Assembly (NCBI RefSeq): GCF_020379485.1
Contig: NC_063439.1
Location: 15,939,188 to 16,003,187 of the forward strand
Length of the DNA: 64,000 nucleotides
Direction of reading: 5' to 3'
Origin: Brassica napus
Lineage: Eukaryota; Streptophyta; Magnoliopsida; Brassicales; Brassicaceae
The position numbers and the translations under genes were made by a program. Positions 23,215-34,774 of this stretch are shown here, piece by piece. Positions within the stretch are counted from its first letter, which is position 1. The number at the start of each line of letters is the position of its first letter. The notes under the pieces are model-generated. The model saw only the letters and a list, made by a program, of their open reading frames with translations, made no database searches and was not told the origin of the DNA.

Positions 23215-26038
23215 ATGGGTTATTCTTCTACAAACATACACTTCGACTATGATGGACATTGTGCGAAATATGGAGATGATTATGAATGGATTCCAAGCGA
23301 TAGTCGTTTGTATGGTATATCCTTTAAGACATTGGATGAGATCACTTATTCGTTTTTGAAGGAGAGGATATGCAAGAAGAAGAGCATAGATCCGTGTTTA
23401 AAGAGGCTGAATATGAGTTACATTCCACTGGTAGTAGAACCTAAGAGGCAATCATATATTTTGGATGATGAAGATGTGTATGTGTATCTGACATCAGTGG
23501 ATAAAGACGAAAGAAGAAGTATTTTGCATGTAGAGGTCATCGAAGAAATGGAAATAGTTCCAGTAATGGAGCAACAATCAGTAGTTGAGAAAGAAAGCTC
23601 ATATGGTGGGAACTATAGTGAGCTTCCGAGTGGATTACCCGAAGTTGAAGGTAATCCGGTTGAAGGTAATCCGGTTGAAGGTAATCCGGGTGAACTCACT
23701 CTAGTAACTGGCATTGAAGAAGCAGAAATATATCTACCGGGGTCTGAACGGGTGGAGAATGTTGTTAATGGAAAAACCGTGGAAGGGGGCATTAACGTTA
23801 TTAATGGAGAAGCCGACGAAAGGGGCATTAATGTTGTTAATGGGGAAGACGGCGAATGGGGCGTTGGTTTGGACAACAGAGTGGACAATGAGGGCGACGT
23901 GGATAACTCTATGGGTGTTCGTCCTAGTTGGGAATATGTTGAGCTCCCACGTGTTGCAAAAAAAATTGCAGTGGTTAAAGAGTGGGAAGATGGTTTGGGT
24001 CTTCAGTTGTTTCAAGAATTTCCGAGTAAAGAAGCTGTGAAAGATATTATTGATAGAGCATCACAGAAGAACTGTTTCAGAATCAGTATCTCCAACTCGG
24101 ACAGGAGTCGATATGTGGTGAAATGTCGGGGAGCAGCTGAAGGTTGTAAATGGGGTGTGAGAGCTACAGCTAATTCTGAAGCGTTCTCGATTAGAACATA
24201 CATGAAGATGCATTCATGCTCTCGCGCAATTTCAAGTACTGGAGTGAAAAGAAAAGTTACACCAAGATGTGTTGCAGCTATTGTGCATAAGGATTATCTG
24301 GGACTATATGAGACACCAACTGCGAAAGTCCTGCTCGGTCTGGTGCAAAGGAAATTGGGTGTGGAAGTGTCGGATACGACATGTTTGAGAGGAAAAAAGC
24401 AAGCTATTGCGGATATGCGTGGTGATCCCAAGACATGATACAAAATATTGCCTTCTTATTTGTATATGTCAGAGAAGGTGAACCCAGATACAAGAACAAG
24501 TTTGGTACTGGATAAACACAACCGGTTCAAATACCTATTTGTTGCGTTGAGAGCCTCCATTGAAGGTTTTGAATACATGAGGAAAGTCATCACTGTGGAT
24601 GCAACTTTCCTGAAGACTGTTGAAGGTGGTTGTTTAGTTATTTCCACGGCTCAGGATCCAAACCTTCACCATTATCCAATTGCCTGTGCTGTCGTTGATG
24701 GGGAGAAAAACGAAAGCTGGAAGTGGTTTTTCACGACGCTGAAAACTGTTATACCGGATTCGACGGAATTGGTGTTTGTTTCAGACAGAAATACAAGTCT
24801 GATAAAAGCTGTTGCTGAAGTGTATCCGATATCTAAACATGAGTTTTGTATCTGGCATCTATCGCACAATGTGAAAGGTAGCATCGCCCAGTCCAGGGAC
24901 GAGGTTGCACTATAATTCGGAAAAGTTGCGACGCTTTATTCAGAGACTGAGTTTGATAAGCAGTATAAAGAATTTAGGGAGAGGTATCCATCGTGTGCTG
25001 TGTATCTTGATAAATGTGTCGATGTAAAAAAGTGGGCGAAGTGTCATTTCCCTGGTGCAAGGTACAACATAGACACCTCTAATTGTGCGGAGTCTTTGAA
25101 TGCGCTGTTTGAAAATGCGCGAAGGATGGATTTATTGCCTATGCTTGATACAGTTATTGACAAAATGGCTGAGTGGTTCAACAGACATAGGAAGGATGCA
25201 GCAGAAGGACCATCGTCTCGAAAATTGGTTCCTCATGTGGAGAACAAAATGCATGACAGAGTACCGAAAGGTTCAAAACTTATAGTGACTTCGCTGAACA
25301 GTTTTGAGCTTGAATACAGTGTTATTGGAGAAGACGGGAAGACTTATATCGTGGATTTGCAGAAGCATACGTGCAGTTGCAGGAAGTTTGATATAGATAA
25401 ATTCCCATGTAGACATGCAATAGGCGCTATCGTTAAGTGTTTGAAGCATGATAGACCAGTACAGGTGAGTGACATGTATGCTTTCATTTCGACTTATTAC
25501 TTCATTGAATTGTGGCCTTTGGCGTATCGATGGACTGTATATCCAGTGCCTCATATGACTCATTGGAAGGTTCCACCAGAAGTCGCGGCTAAGTGTCCCT
25601 TACCTCCAGAGTACAAAAAAAAAAGAAGGGAAGAAAGCAGGAAAAAAGATTTCCTGCGGCAGGAGAAAGACGGTCCCGTCATAATAAGTATATCCGGAAT
25701 AGGGGTTTGGCTAGCTATTTCAACTGCTCACAGGGAGCTCAAGGAACTGAAGGATCAAAAGGGACACAAGGGACACAAGGGACACAAGGGACACATGAGA
25801 CACAAGGGACTAAAGGGACTCAAGGATCACAAGGCACTCAAGGAACAGAAGGAACAGAAGGAACACAAGGGACTCGAGGGCCTCAAGGAGCACAAGAGAC
25901 TCAAGGAACACAAGGGACTGAAGGAACACAGGGGACTCAAGGATCACAAGGCAGTCAAAGAACAGAAGGATTCCAAGGCACTCAAGGAGTTGAATGTGAG
26001 GAAAATCAGTGAAAACTTTGTGAAAAGATGCGTTATAT
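23215..26038 (+). pseudogene. MuDR/MULE transposase, interrupted by two stops and a frameshift
   Basis: The frame opens at ATG 23215, just after an acceptor-like TTGGTACAACAG. Order: N-terminal region; acidic linker with EGNPV x3 and ~16-residue VVNGE-type repeats; MuDR DNA-binding domain (about residues 262-335); MULE DDE domain; SWIM zinc finger with TCSCRKFD and FPCRHAIGA; basic tail. The catalytic triad is present: D462 (ITVDATF), D524 (FVSDRN) and E626 (NCAESLN). Lesions are an in-frame TGA at 24436-24438, a TAA at 24913-24915, and a likely one-base loss in the A10 run at 25615-25624. After that run the family-like basic RFPAAGERR segment and a collagen-like GTQ repeat continue in another frame. 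No full transposase can be made. Confidence 0.85.
25735..25995 (+). repeat. Coding minisatellite, GTQ/GSQ collagen-like tail
   Basis: A 9-base word family (CAAGGGACA / CAAGGAACA) repeated about 25 times. In the frame joining the RFPAAGERR region it gives G-T-Q, G-S-Q and G-T-E triplets; in the current transposase frame it gives lysine-rich GHKGHK. The triplet regularity matches collagen-like Gly-X-Y periodicity. Confidence 0.7.
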
Positions 26039-26449
26039 GAATGTAAAACTTGGTGAAACCTGAATAAAGTGGTTTCGTTATATGTTTGTAAATCTTGGTG
26101 AAACTTTCGTAATGTTATTGTTGATTTGGAGTGATTGGTGATTTAGGCTACAATTGCGATGACATAACTAATTAATGTCCTACGAAGACGACGTAACTTA
26201 TTAACATGTTCTGAAATCCGGATCACCTCGAGTCAAAAAAATTTATAATCGCAAAAACCGGTAAAGTAAAACTTTAAAGCTTGTGGATGCGATGGCTGCA
26301 GAGATAGCTGAACTGAAGTACAATCTTACTCGTCCAAATCCTGCCACTCCATGAGATGCGTCCGGTCCATGACATTTGTCTACTATCTGTTGTTGTTGTT
26401 TGCTTGAGATTATGTTTGAGATTCGATTATGTTTGCTTTAGATTATGTT

Positions 26450-26690
26450 TGCTAAGTTGAAAGTGAAACTTATTAAAGTTTTCCCTACTCTCTCTCATTC
26501 CCGATACGTTATATTCACGAAGTTAGACTAAGTTGAACGTGAAACTTACTAAAGTTTCCCCTACTCTCTCATTCACGATCTACTAATTACGTTATATTCA
26601 CGAAGTTAGACTAAGTTGAACGTGAAAATTACTAAAGTTTCCCCTACTCTCTCATTCACGATCTACTAATTACGTTATATTCACGAGTAG
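26450..26690. repeat. 83-bp tandem repeat between MULE genes
   Basis: The unit beginning AGTTAGACTAAGTTGAACGT occurs at 26521 and 26604 (83-base period), with a diverged copy before and a partial one after. It lies in the 3'-to-3' space between the two convergent MULE genes. Confidence 0.75.
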
Positions 26691-26699
26691 TTCCAGTAG

Positions 26700-28618
26700 C
26701 CTCGACCGAATCTGCATGAGCCTGACCAGATTCTGCATGAACCTGACCTTCATTACGAGATGTACGAGCCTCAAAATCAATGCCGAACTGTTCTTCAAAG
26801 AAAACTTGTTTCTTCCATTTCCGTATTATCTTCGTCCAACGATCAACTGCTGCATCATCGTCGTCATCGGCCTAACAACTTTCCTTGTCCATCCCTATGG
26901 TTTCCAGAAGTTCCTTCTCAGCTGCTGTTGCTACCAAGATACTCTCAATATCATGTGGCAAAAACACAAAAAACATTAATTATCTTAGTTTCACTAAGTT
27001 TTCATAAGTCTCATAAGTCCCTTCTCCTAAATTCAACTACACATAAAACATCAATTACCTTTGTACTATTACCAATTTTATCGTTCACAACATTCAGACT
27101 GAATTCCCTGGTTCTACTTTTGCGTTTGTACTGCATCTTGCACATCCGCGGGCAACCACTGCGTGCACCACTCACATTTTCTCGGAAATGGTTCCTCAAG
27201 CTTGGAATTGCCTCAAAGGCCAACAACTACGAACACACAACAAAAGGACATTAACATCAATTAAACAATAACACAACTAATTAGAAGAGAGCTTAAGAAT
27301 ACCTCCAAAGGGATAGGAAAGCTTGTAAAAACCCAACTCGTCGGCGCAACCCCGTCACATTTCTCCAAGAAGGTAGAGACATCTTTCAAGTTATGTTCGA
27401 ATGCATACCGCCCCCAAGGGAACGTTTCACACGCATCTAGGTCATCAACAACAGTCAGGAAGAAACTGTCCACAGGTGATGCTCCCTCACCACTCTTTCT
27501 GCCTCCGACGAGGATGCTGGCTAAGAAGTACAGAGCAGCCATCTTCTTACGATCCTCAGATGGCTTTGATTTCATTGCCAACATCTGCTTCTCCAGGTTA
27601 GCGTATGTTACCCTTTTCCCTTCAAAATACTTGTTCATTAATGTTGTACCACCCAACCTCTCATGGTTGGGGGGATACATATGGCAATATAGTCCAGAAA
27701 TGAGTCCTAATTCTCTGAGAGAGTATCGGATTGGGACGCCATTAACGACAAACCATAACTCATACTTCTTCGCAACACAAGCTGATCGCAAAACGAGAAC
27801 CCACATTCCCATCCACTTCTGCTTTCGGTTTTTAATATGGAAGAAATGTTGGAATTGTGGGTGCTCTATGAACCATTTCACCTCCTTCTCTTTCAGGATC
27901 GTTTGTATATTTCTTATTGCATTGTCAATGTAACATTTTCCTGAAAGCTTTATAGACTTTTGATACTGGCTTGAAGGAAAGTGTAACTTCAGCGGTCGCA
28001 TTCCTTCTTCTTCGTCATCAACAAACTGCACTCAAGTGAAAACCGGATCACGTACTACATCTTACAACCATCAACATATAGTTTCACAAAGTTGGACTTA
28101 GTTCAGCCCGCACTCACTTGAAGTTTTTCTTGGTTTCACTAACTTCAAATTCCACTTAGTTTTCCACACTTACTAATCTTTCACTAATCATCTTTCTAGA
28201 GGGAGTGTTTTCAATTTGAATACTTACCGACTCTGCATGCGACTCAGTATGTCGTACCAATTGGATCGCCCTTTCATCAGCTTCTTCGTCGTTTTTTCGG
28301 GGCTCCATTTCCTCATCCCCTTCTTTGGCCTTATTCTCTCCTTCGTCTCCGGCTTCCTTCACTTTTTCTCCTTCCTCTCCGCCTTCCTCCTCTTTTTCTC
28401 CTTCTTCTCCGGCTTCCTTCTCTTAATTCTTCATCTCGGGGACTTTGGTCGGTTCCCGGGGCGACAGATTTTTCGATGGTTTCTTCGGATAATGTAATCA
28501 TAGCCATAGACATGTCCTCTCCTCCTACACTACTCGAGCCGTCTTCTTTTGCCTTCGGATCGTCTCGATTCAACATGATTTGGGTTTTCATTCTCGATTG
28601 AGGATTCGCAATATTCAT
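26700..28618 (-). pseudogene. MULE-borne DUF1985 gene (Ulp1-type gene lacking its protease)
   Basis: A multi-exon minus-strand gene. It starts ATG 28618 (MNIANPQSRMKTQIM). An EAGEEGEK-rich acidic stretch follows at about 28430-28230 and lies in a different frame with a TAA before it. The large DUF1985 exon is 28031-27261 (KWFIEHPQFQHFFHIKNRK, ELGLISGLYCH, DSFFLTVVDDL). The next exon is about 27222-27050 (FEAIPSLRNHFRE, CPRMCKMQYK), then 26960-26700 with an in-frame stop (ELLETIGMDKESC*). In relatives DUF1985 precedes a C48/Ulp1 cysteine protease; none is visible here. It is carried by the MULE and its role in transposition is unknown. Confidence 0.7.
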
Positions 28619-28649
28619 TCGCAATTGAGTGAGCAGGGTTTTCAGAATT

Positions 28650-29252
28650 CAAAATTGAGTTCTGAGAGACGGATTCGACGGTGAACTTTATTAATTTTTA
28701 CTAGTTCACTTAAGTAATATTCTTACTTTTCACTGTCTTTTCAACCAATAAGGCCAGAGAGGGGAAACGTATTCGGGAATTAAAAGAAATTAAAATTTTC
28801 GGGAACTGGGTATCCGATTTTTTTGGGTCGGTAATGGGTCCGGGTTCGGATAGTCCTTGGTAGAGTTGTAATTATCTAAGTTTCTCTTGCTTTCTTCGTC
28901 TTTTACTAAATTTTCGAATTAAAATAAAGATATATTTAATTTAAAATCCGGTCAGTTTCGGGCAGGAGTATCTCGGCTCTTTTTTTTCGGGCAGGAGTAC
29001 CTAAGCGTTTAATTCTATATTTTTACAGGATTTTGATCTATGTCATTATTTATCTCTCATATTCATCTCCCAATAGAAAACTTTTATATATAATTTATAT
29101 ACCAAAAAACATATAATTCCACATAAAAAACTAAGACATATGAATCCTCTTTCTCCTTATCTATTTACGTGTACCAAATCTTTAGTAACAAACATTAAGA
29201 AAGCTGAAAAGAGAAACAATTGACAAGTATGAAAATGGCAAGGTCTCAAGCA
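28650..29252. other. MULE right end and spacer
   Basis: Holds the MULE subterminal CCAAT (about 28745) and the right terminal GAGTATCT and GAGTACCT words (to 29002), then ~250 AT-rich bases with no feature up to the retroelement array. Confidence 0.45.
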
Positions 29253-29290
29253 AGTGACTAAATCTCAATGTTTAAATCTACTCAGAATTT

Positions 29291-29303
29291 GGCAACGGCG
29301 CCA
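29291..29303 (-). other. Primer binding site, tRNA-Asp type
   Basis: TGGCGCCGTTGCC on the minus strand, adjoining the LTR. It is complementary to the 3' end of plant tRNA-Asp. Identical sites flank LTR B (about 34756-34768) and LTR C (about 37734-37746). Confidence 0.8.
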
Positions 29304-29309
29304 ATTTGA

Positions 29310-30717
29310 TGTTAGGAGTTTTCAAGGCTCCTAAGACAAATGTTGTAGTATAAAAGATTGTCGAATCAGTTCTGAGGGATATCAAAGCACTGAGAATGCA
29401 AGTACTAACTTAATCTAAGTGCAACCAATGATTTAGATGGGTTTTAAGCTATGACTAAAACTAGAAAGCAATAACAGAATGATACTTTCTTGACTAAGGG
29501 AAAAGAGAACTCATGGGCATAGGGATTAGACCTTGGGTGATCAAGTATCGAACTAAGGATGGCAAATGATCAATCAAACTATCAACCTTAAGCCTAAACA
29601 CAATTCTAAGCAAGCTCTATGTCTAGATGAATGCTCATTTGCTAACATATCTCAAACATCAAATGTCTTTGGTTGAATAATATGAAAGCAATCATTAATA
29701 ACAAGTCTATTAGCTATCTTAGCACCATTAACAACAAATATCTTTGGCAAACTATACGAAAAGCCTAGGAGAGTTGTCTCAGGCATTTCATCAAACACCT
29801 TTTGGGTGGGAAATGCCTATTGATCAACTTTTGAGTGGCCAACTCAGAAGATGCATTATGAATACTCTACTAGCAAGGAACAAGAATGATCTACACTAAA
29901 ACATCCTAGAACTAACCTAATCACCCTTAATCTCCCTAACCCATGAATTCAAAAGGTGATTACTTACTAATCTCCATGATTCCTCTTAAACCCATATTGG
30001 ATTTTAGATTAACCATGTAGATAAATAGATAAGAAATCAACAAGAACACAAGATGAAAGCAATGAAATCTGAATCAAAAGAGGTTTTTTTACTAGTTCTT
30101 CTCTAGAAAAGAGATTATCTTGCCTCCAATGGCTTACAAGAGTACTTAACTTAGGTTTAGAAAGTGTAAAACATCAAAACAAATGACCAAAAGGCCCCTA
30201 AAATAACATAAAAATCGTCCAAGCAAAACACGCGGAGTGACCTAGCATAGTCGCTCCAGGAGGTCGCTCCCGACGCGTTTTTTCGTGTCTCGCCGCGTCA
30301 AAACGTGAGTGACTTGAGCTGGTCGCTCTGGCTGGGAGTGACCTCGGTAGGTCGCTCTGAGAGGTCGCTCCAGGATGCTCGAACAGGGTGGATATGCCTT
30401 TAGTAAATTGGTCATAACTCCTTCAATACATCTTCAAATGACTTGAAACCACTTCCATTAGAAAGCTAACTCAATTTGCTGTGTCTCCACAAAATCTTAG
30501 CAACAGAAGATTTCTCGAAAGGCTCCATCCATGTTCATCCTTCACCCCCTTTTGGATCACATTGCTCCCAAACATCTCAAATCACTCCATGGCACACTCC
30601 AGCACCTAATAAGGACAATGAATGCAAAATGCAACCTAGACATGGCTAAATCATAATCTATATGATGAAAATGCTCATGGATGAATGGATAAAACAATGC
30701 AAATATGCAAGATATCA
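29310..30717 (-). repeat. LTR A of the gag-protease element
   Basis: 1408 bp; on the plus strand it begins TGTTAGGAGTTTTCAAGG and ends GCAAGATATCA. It is bounded left by the PBS and right by the polypurine tract. It contains a GC-rich GGTCGCTC / GAGCGACC minisatellite at about 30235-30375, shorter than in LTRs B and C. Confidence 0.88.
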
Positions 30718-30731
30718 ACTCCCCCAAACTT
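30717..30731 (-). other. Polypurine tract
   Basis: AAGTTTGGGGGAGTT on the minus strand, immediately upstream of LTR A in the element's own direction. Confidence 0.8.
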
Positions 30732-31322
30732 GTTCTTTTACTTGTCCACAAGTGAACTTTCTAGAACTCATAGGGAGAGAGGTTTGAAGGTGGGAGCTCA
30801 TAGCCAAAAGAAACACAACTAGCACACTCTCTTATTACAATCTAGCTTCTCTAGGCCTATCTCAACTCTTTTTGCCCTTACACTCATCATCAATCATCCA
30901 CATATTCAAATCAACCAACTCTCACATTCATTAAGCACAAAACATTAGGTGAATTCTTGCAAATGGTCAGTTGGTCCAAATCATTTGGTTGGGTAAGGGA
31001 AGGCTTTTATCTAAGTGATTCAAGAGGTTCAAAACATATGATCTTTAAGGTGGTTTACTCTCGAAACAAGTAGACTTGACATTGCACATAATATATCTAA
31101 GAAAGGTATCAACTCATGCATACAATGCTCAATCTCCATTGTTCTACCCTTTTCCCAAACATACAATTACACAATCATTCTCAAATGTCAAACCCAACTC
31201 ACATCTCTCACCAAAAGATCCTAAGAACATTAACTCCTTCTCTTTGAAATCTACAAGGGATTTTCTACAACCTCAAAACATTTCTTAGCTCCTAACAACT
31301 TTGCTAGCCCCCTTTTTCTTTC

Positions 31323-31354
<32 letters not shown>

Positions 31355-32201
31355 AGGTGGGGGCTAAAACTTTCATAACTTGAGCTAGAGGTTTATCTAC
31401 TTATCCCAATAAGACAATTCACTTAAACACAAAGAGTCATTTCTTTTCCTTTTTCATTGCTCCCAAATCATAATCACAACACTCACCCCCACCTATAACT
31501 AGACAATAGAGTGCCCAATCTAGCAAGAATGAAGATCAAGCATTGTCGTTCCCGATACTCTCAACATTATGCACATGTAAGACTTTCCGAAAAAGGCCTC
31601 ACTCATCAAACAATGAAAGCTTAAAAGGAGGGAAGGGTTTTGGGAGTGGTCTACCACTAGAGTTTGTCAAAATAAGATTGGCATAAAGGATATGACAACT
31701 CAAGTGTGTATAGCCATGACTCAGTACACAAGAGACTATGAGCAAGAAGCATTAAGTTCGTTCAGTTCAAATAAGGTTGTAGTTGGCTTCAAAGACTGAG
31801 TTTCAGCAATCAACAAGTTTCAGGAAGAGTTTTCAAGGCTCGAAACATACAAGTCTTTTTGAGAGGTGCAAAAGCTACTCAGGTGCAACGTAGTGTTCTT
31901 TACAAAGCATTTAAAATCATTGCTCCCAATGCAAGTGAATGCAACCTATATGCTCTAGACTCTCCTAGAAATGCAAATAATGCAAACTAAATGATTGATT
32001 TTTTTTTATATATATGCAAATAGGTATGCAATGCATGACTCAATGAAACAACATCAAAGCAAACATGATCAAATACTTGGTACCTCCCCCAAACTTGAGT
32101 TACACAGTCTCTGTGTTGTCAAGTAGAGAAAGAGATACCGAAAAGAAGACTAATATGCAAAAATGAAATGATATATACAAGGGAGTGTGGTGGGTTACCT
32201 T
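30732..32201 (-). other. Non-coding 3' internal region of the gag-protease element
   Basis: About 1.5 kb between protease and polypurine tract where pol would normally sit. No RT, RNase H or integrase motif in any frame. Contains a poly(T) run at about 31330-31354 (poly(A) in element sense). Confidence 0.7.
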
Positions 32202-32904
32202 CTATGGGGAATGAGTAGAGGGAGATGCTCTCTCCTCGTCGTCCTCAGGTGGTAACTCTTCAAGGTGCTCATCAGCAGGAGTGCCCATCTCTTCAATGTA
32301 GAAGGCTTGCCCGAACACAGTTGGTTTCCTCATTTTCTCCTTGATGTCAAAGTGGAAGATGTTCTCTTTACCCAAATGGAGATCAATCGTGTCTTCCTTC
32401 ACATTAACAATAGCTCCTGCTGTAGCTAAGAATGGCCTTCCTAGAATCAATGGGTCTTGAGCCTCCTCACACCATCTCAAGCACCACAAAATATGTAGGT
32501 ATCTCATACCTTCCAATCTTCACAGGGAGGTCCTCTAAGATGCCCACATGGTACTTCACTGAACGATCAGCTAACACCAAAGAGAGTCTACACTTCTTGT
32601 ACTGAGTGAATCCAAGCTTCTTTGCAACAGACAAAGGCATCAAGCTGACACTAGCTCCCAAATCGCAGAGACATTTCTCAAATACCATAGGTCCAAGAGC
32701 ACAAGGTAGTGTGAAGCATCCTGGATCCTCTAACTTCTCTGGAACATCAAGCCTCTGGATGATGGCACTGCACTCATGGGTAAGAATCATCATGCCTTCC
32801 ATTTCCTTCTTCTTTGCAGCTACAACATCTTTCAGGAACTTGCTGTATTGAGGAATCAACATGAAAGCATCAATGATGGGCATTGCAACCTGAGCCTCAC
32901 TCAT
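32202..32904 (-). pseudogene. Retropepsin (aspartic protease) domain, copy 1
   Basis: Minus-strand frames read MSEAQVAMPIIDAF, LTHECSAIIQ, then the catalytic CDLGASVSLMPLSVAKKLGF (DLGAS is the plant gypsy form of the DTG site) and ILGRPFLATAGAIV, the second protease signature. The two halves are in different frames, meeting near 32470-32510, so there is a frameshift. It would mature the Gag polyprotein. After the acidic tail ending near 32202 there is a stop and no polymerase follows. Confidence 0.8.
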
Positions 32905-32933
32905 TTGCTTCTCAAACAGAGCCTTGTACTTCT

Positions 32934-34642
32934 CTAGCAGCTGCCTCTTGAATCTACCTGGGAATGGAAGCTTGGGTTCATAGGGAGGAGGAAAAAAAGA
33001 ACTTTCACTTGCTGGAGTAACAACTTCACCATCTTGTATTGTTTTCTTCTCTTCTCCAACCTTTCTTTACCTTTGGCTTCCATAATCTTCTCCAAAATCT
33101 CATCATTGATCTTCTCATCAACAATCACCACATCATCATCTAAGTTGATGGCCACCTCCTCACCTAGTTTCTCAGCATCCTTGGTGAGGGTTCTAGGAGG
33201 TAACTGCTTACCACTCCTAAGGGTGATAGCTTTGGCCTCCTTGGGGTTTTGGTCAGATTTTCCAGGTAGAGATCCTTGCTGGCGATTCTGGTGAGTGTTC
33301 ATGGAAGCAAACTGATTCTCTAAATTCTTGACTGTAGAAGCAAGGTGTGAGAATTTGTTGTTGAGCTCATTGTAGCTCCCATCAATCTTGGAATGAAGGT
33401 TCTTCAACTCATAACCAACATGCTTCTCACTTCTAGTCTGAGACTCCAAGATTTGTTTCAGTAAGGTATCAGTGCTGCTCTCTTGAGGAGCAGAGGAACC
33501 AGACGAGGGGTTTTGCTGAGGCTGATAGCTGCCTTGCTGGTTGTTTCTTGGCGGATAACCACTCTGTTGGTTGTTTGGATAGGATTTCTGTTGGTAGTTG
33601 TTGTACTGAAAGTTGGGCTCCTTTTTGTACCAGCTACCATTGTTGTTAATGAAACACAACTCCTCTTGACCTTCCAAACCCTCAACCTCATTGACAGCAA
33701 GTGGATCTTCCTTTTTGGAGTTACCAATAAACTTCAGCTGCTCTTGGGTGGCTTTTTCAGCAATGAGTAGGTCGATCTTGTCTTCCAAAGCTTTGATCTC
33801 TTTCCTCGTCTGCTTATCATCTGTTCTACTGCCTCTGTCGTGGTCTCCACTGTAGACTGCATCACTCTTTACCATGTTGTCAACCAGCTCTTCTGCATCC
33901 TCCTCAGTTCTCCCCAAGAAGAACCCATTGCTAGCTGTATCCAGTTTGGCTCTGTACTTAGGAAGAGCACCACGGTAGAATGTTCTCAGCAAGCTCTCCT
34001 TAGAGAAACCATGGTGTGGGCATTGAGCTTGGTAGCCCTTGAATCTCTCCCAGGCTTCACTGAAACCTTCCAAGTTCTTCTGTTGAAAGCTGGAAATCTC
34101 GTTTCTCAGCTTAGCAGTTCTTGAAGTAGAGAAGAACTTCTCCAAGAATGCTTTCTTGCAGTCATCCCAAGTGGTGATGGAATCGCTGGGTAGAGACTTC
34201 TCCCACTGACGTGCCTTATCCCCCAAAGAGAAAGGGAATAACTTGAGCTTTAAGGCATCTTCGGACACACCATTGGTTTTGACAACCCACAGTAGCTGTC
34301 GAACCTGTCCAAGTGATCAAATGGATCCTCTAGAGCCAAGCCATGATACTTGTTGTTCTCGATCACGTTGAGGAGTCCTGATTTGATCTCAAAGTTGTTA
34401 GCTGCCACAGCGGGTGCTCGGATTCCCAATCGATGACCATGAATGTTGGGGCGGTCGTAAGTACCAATGGGTCGAGCTGCTCGCTGTTGGTTTTGAGGTA
34501 TGTCTCCCATATCAGTATCCAATCTCTGCAAGTGAGCCTGTTGCTCTTCTTCTCTTCTCTTTCTAGCACACTCTCTCTCTAAAGCTCTGATGTCTGCAGC
34601 TCTTGGAACTAGGTTTGATGGACCCCTGCTCCTCAAGTTCAT
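32934..34642 (-). pseudogene. Retrotransposon Gag, copy 1
   Basis: Starts ATG 34642 (MNLRSRGPSNLVPRAADI). The Retrotrans_gag domain includes FPFSLGDKARQWEKSLPSD, KKAFLEKFF and LLRTFYRGALP, followed by a glutamine- and asparagine-rich linker (YPPRNNQQGSYQPQQNP), a coiled-coil-like segment and a basic tail. No CCHC zinc knuckle is seen. A single-base loss near 34277 breaks the frame (the matching run in copy 2 is one T longer); another near 33066 shifts the C-terminus. Gag forms the cytoplasmic virus-like particle. With two lesions this copy is dead. Confidence 0.85.
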
Positions 34643-34774
34643 ACACCTGTATATTAAACGGAGGTGAAGAAAGAGAATCAGTAACAAAAGAAAATAAAAA
34701 TGACTTAGTCTCAAGCAAGTGACTAAATCTCAATGTTTAAATCTACTCAGAATTTGGCAACGGCGCCAATTTGA

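Larger units (their letters stand above)
22470..29005. mobile_element. Mutator-like element (MULE) with transposase and DUF1985 gene
   Basis: About 6.5 kb. Weak inverted ends are visible: GGTACTC at 22471-22477 followed by several ATACTCTT words, and at the right, complemented, GGTACTCC (28994-29001) followed by ATACTCC. Subterminal CCTCTCT and CCAAT words are also inverted between the two ends. Inside, a MuDR-type transposase reads rightward and a DUF1985 gene reads leftward. From memory, such pairs are known in Brassicaceae MULEs of the Ulp1-carrying (Kaonashi) kind. The target duplication is not clear. Confidence 0.65.

Noticed and set aside
25593..26012. Collagen-like frame as a separate gene
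   Set aside because: It overlaps the transposase and continues its C-terminus after a homopolymer frameshift; no start context of its own.
28216..28497. Plus-strand frame rich in Phe and Ser resembling a membrane protein
   Set aside because: Antisense of the glutamate/lysine-rich region of the DUF1985 gene.
30732..32201. Hidden reverse transcriptase or integrase in the gag-protease element
   Set aside because: No YxDD-like, HHCC or DDE motif found in any frame; only short random frames.
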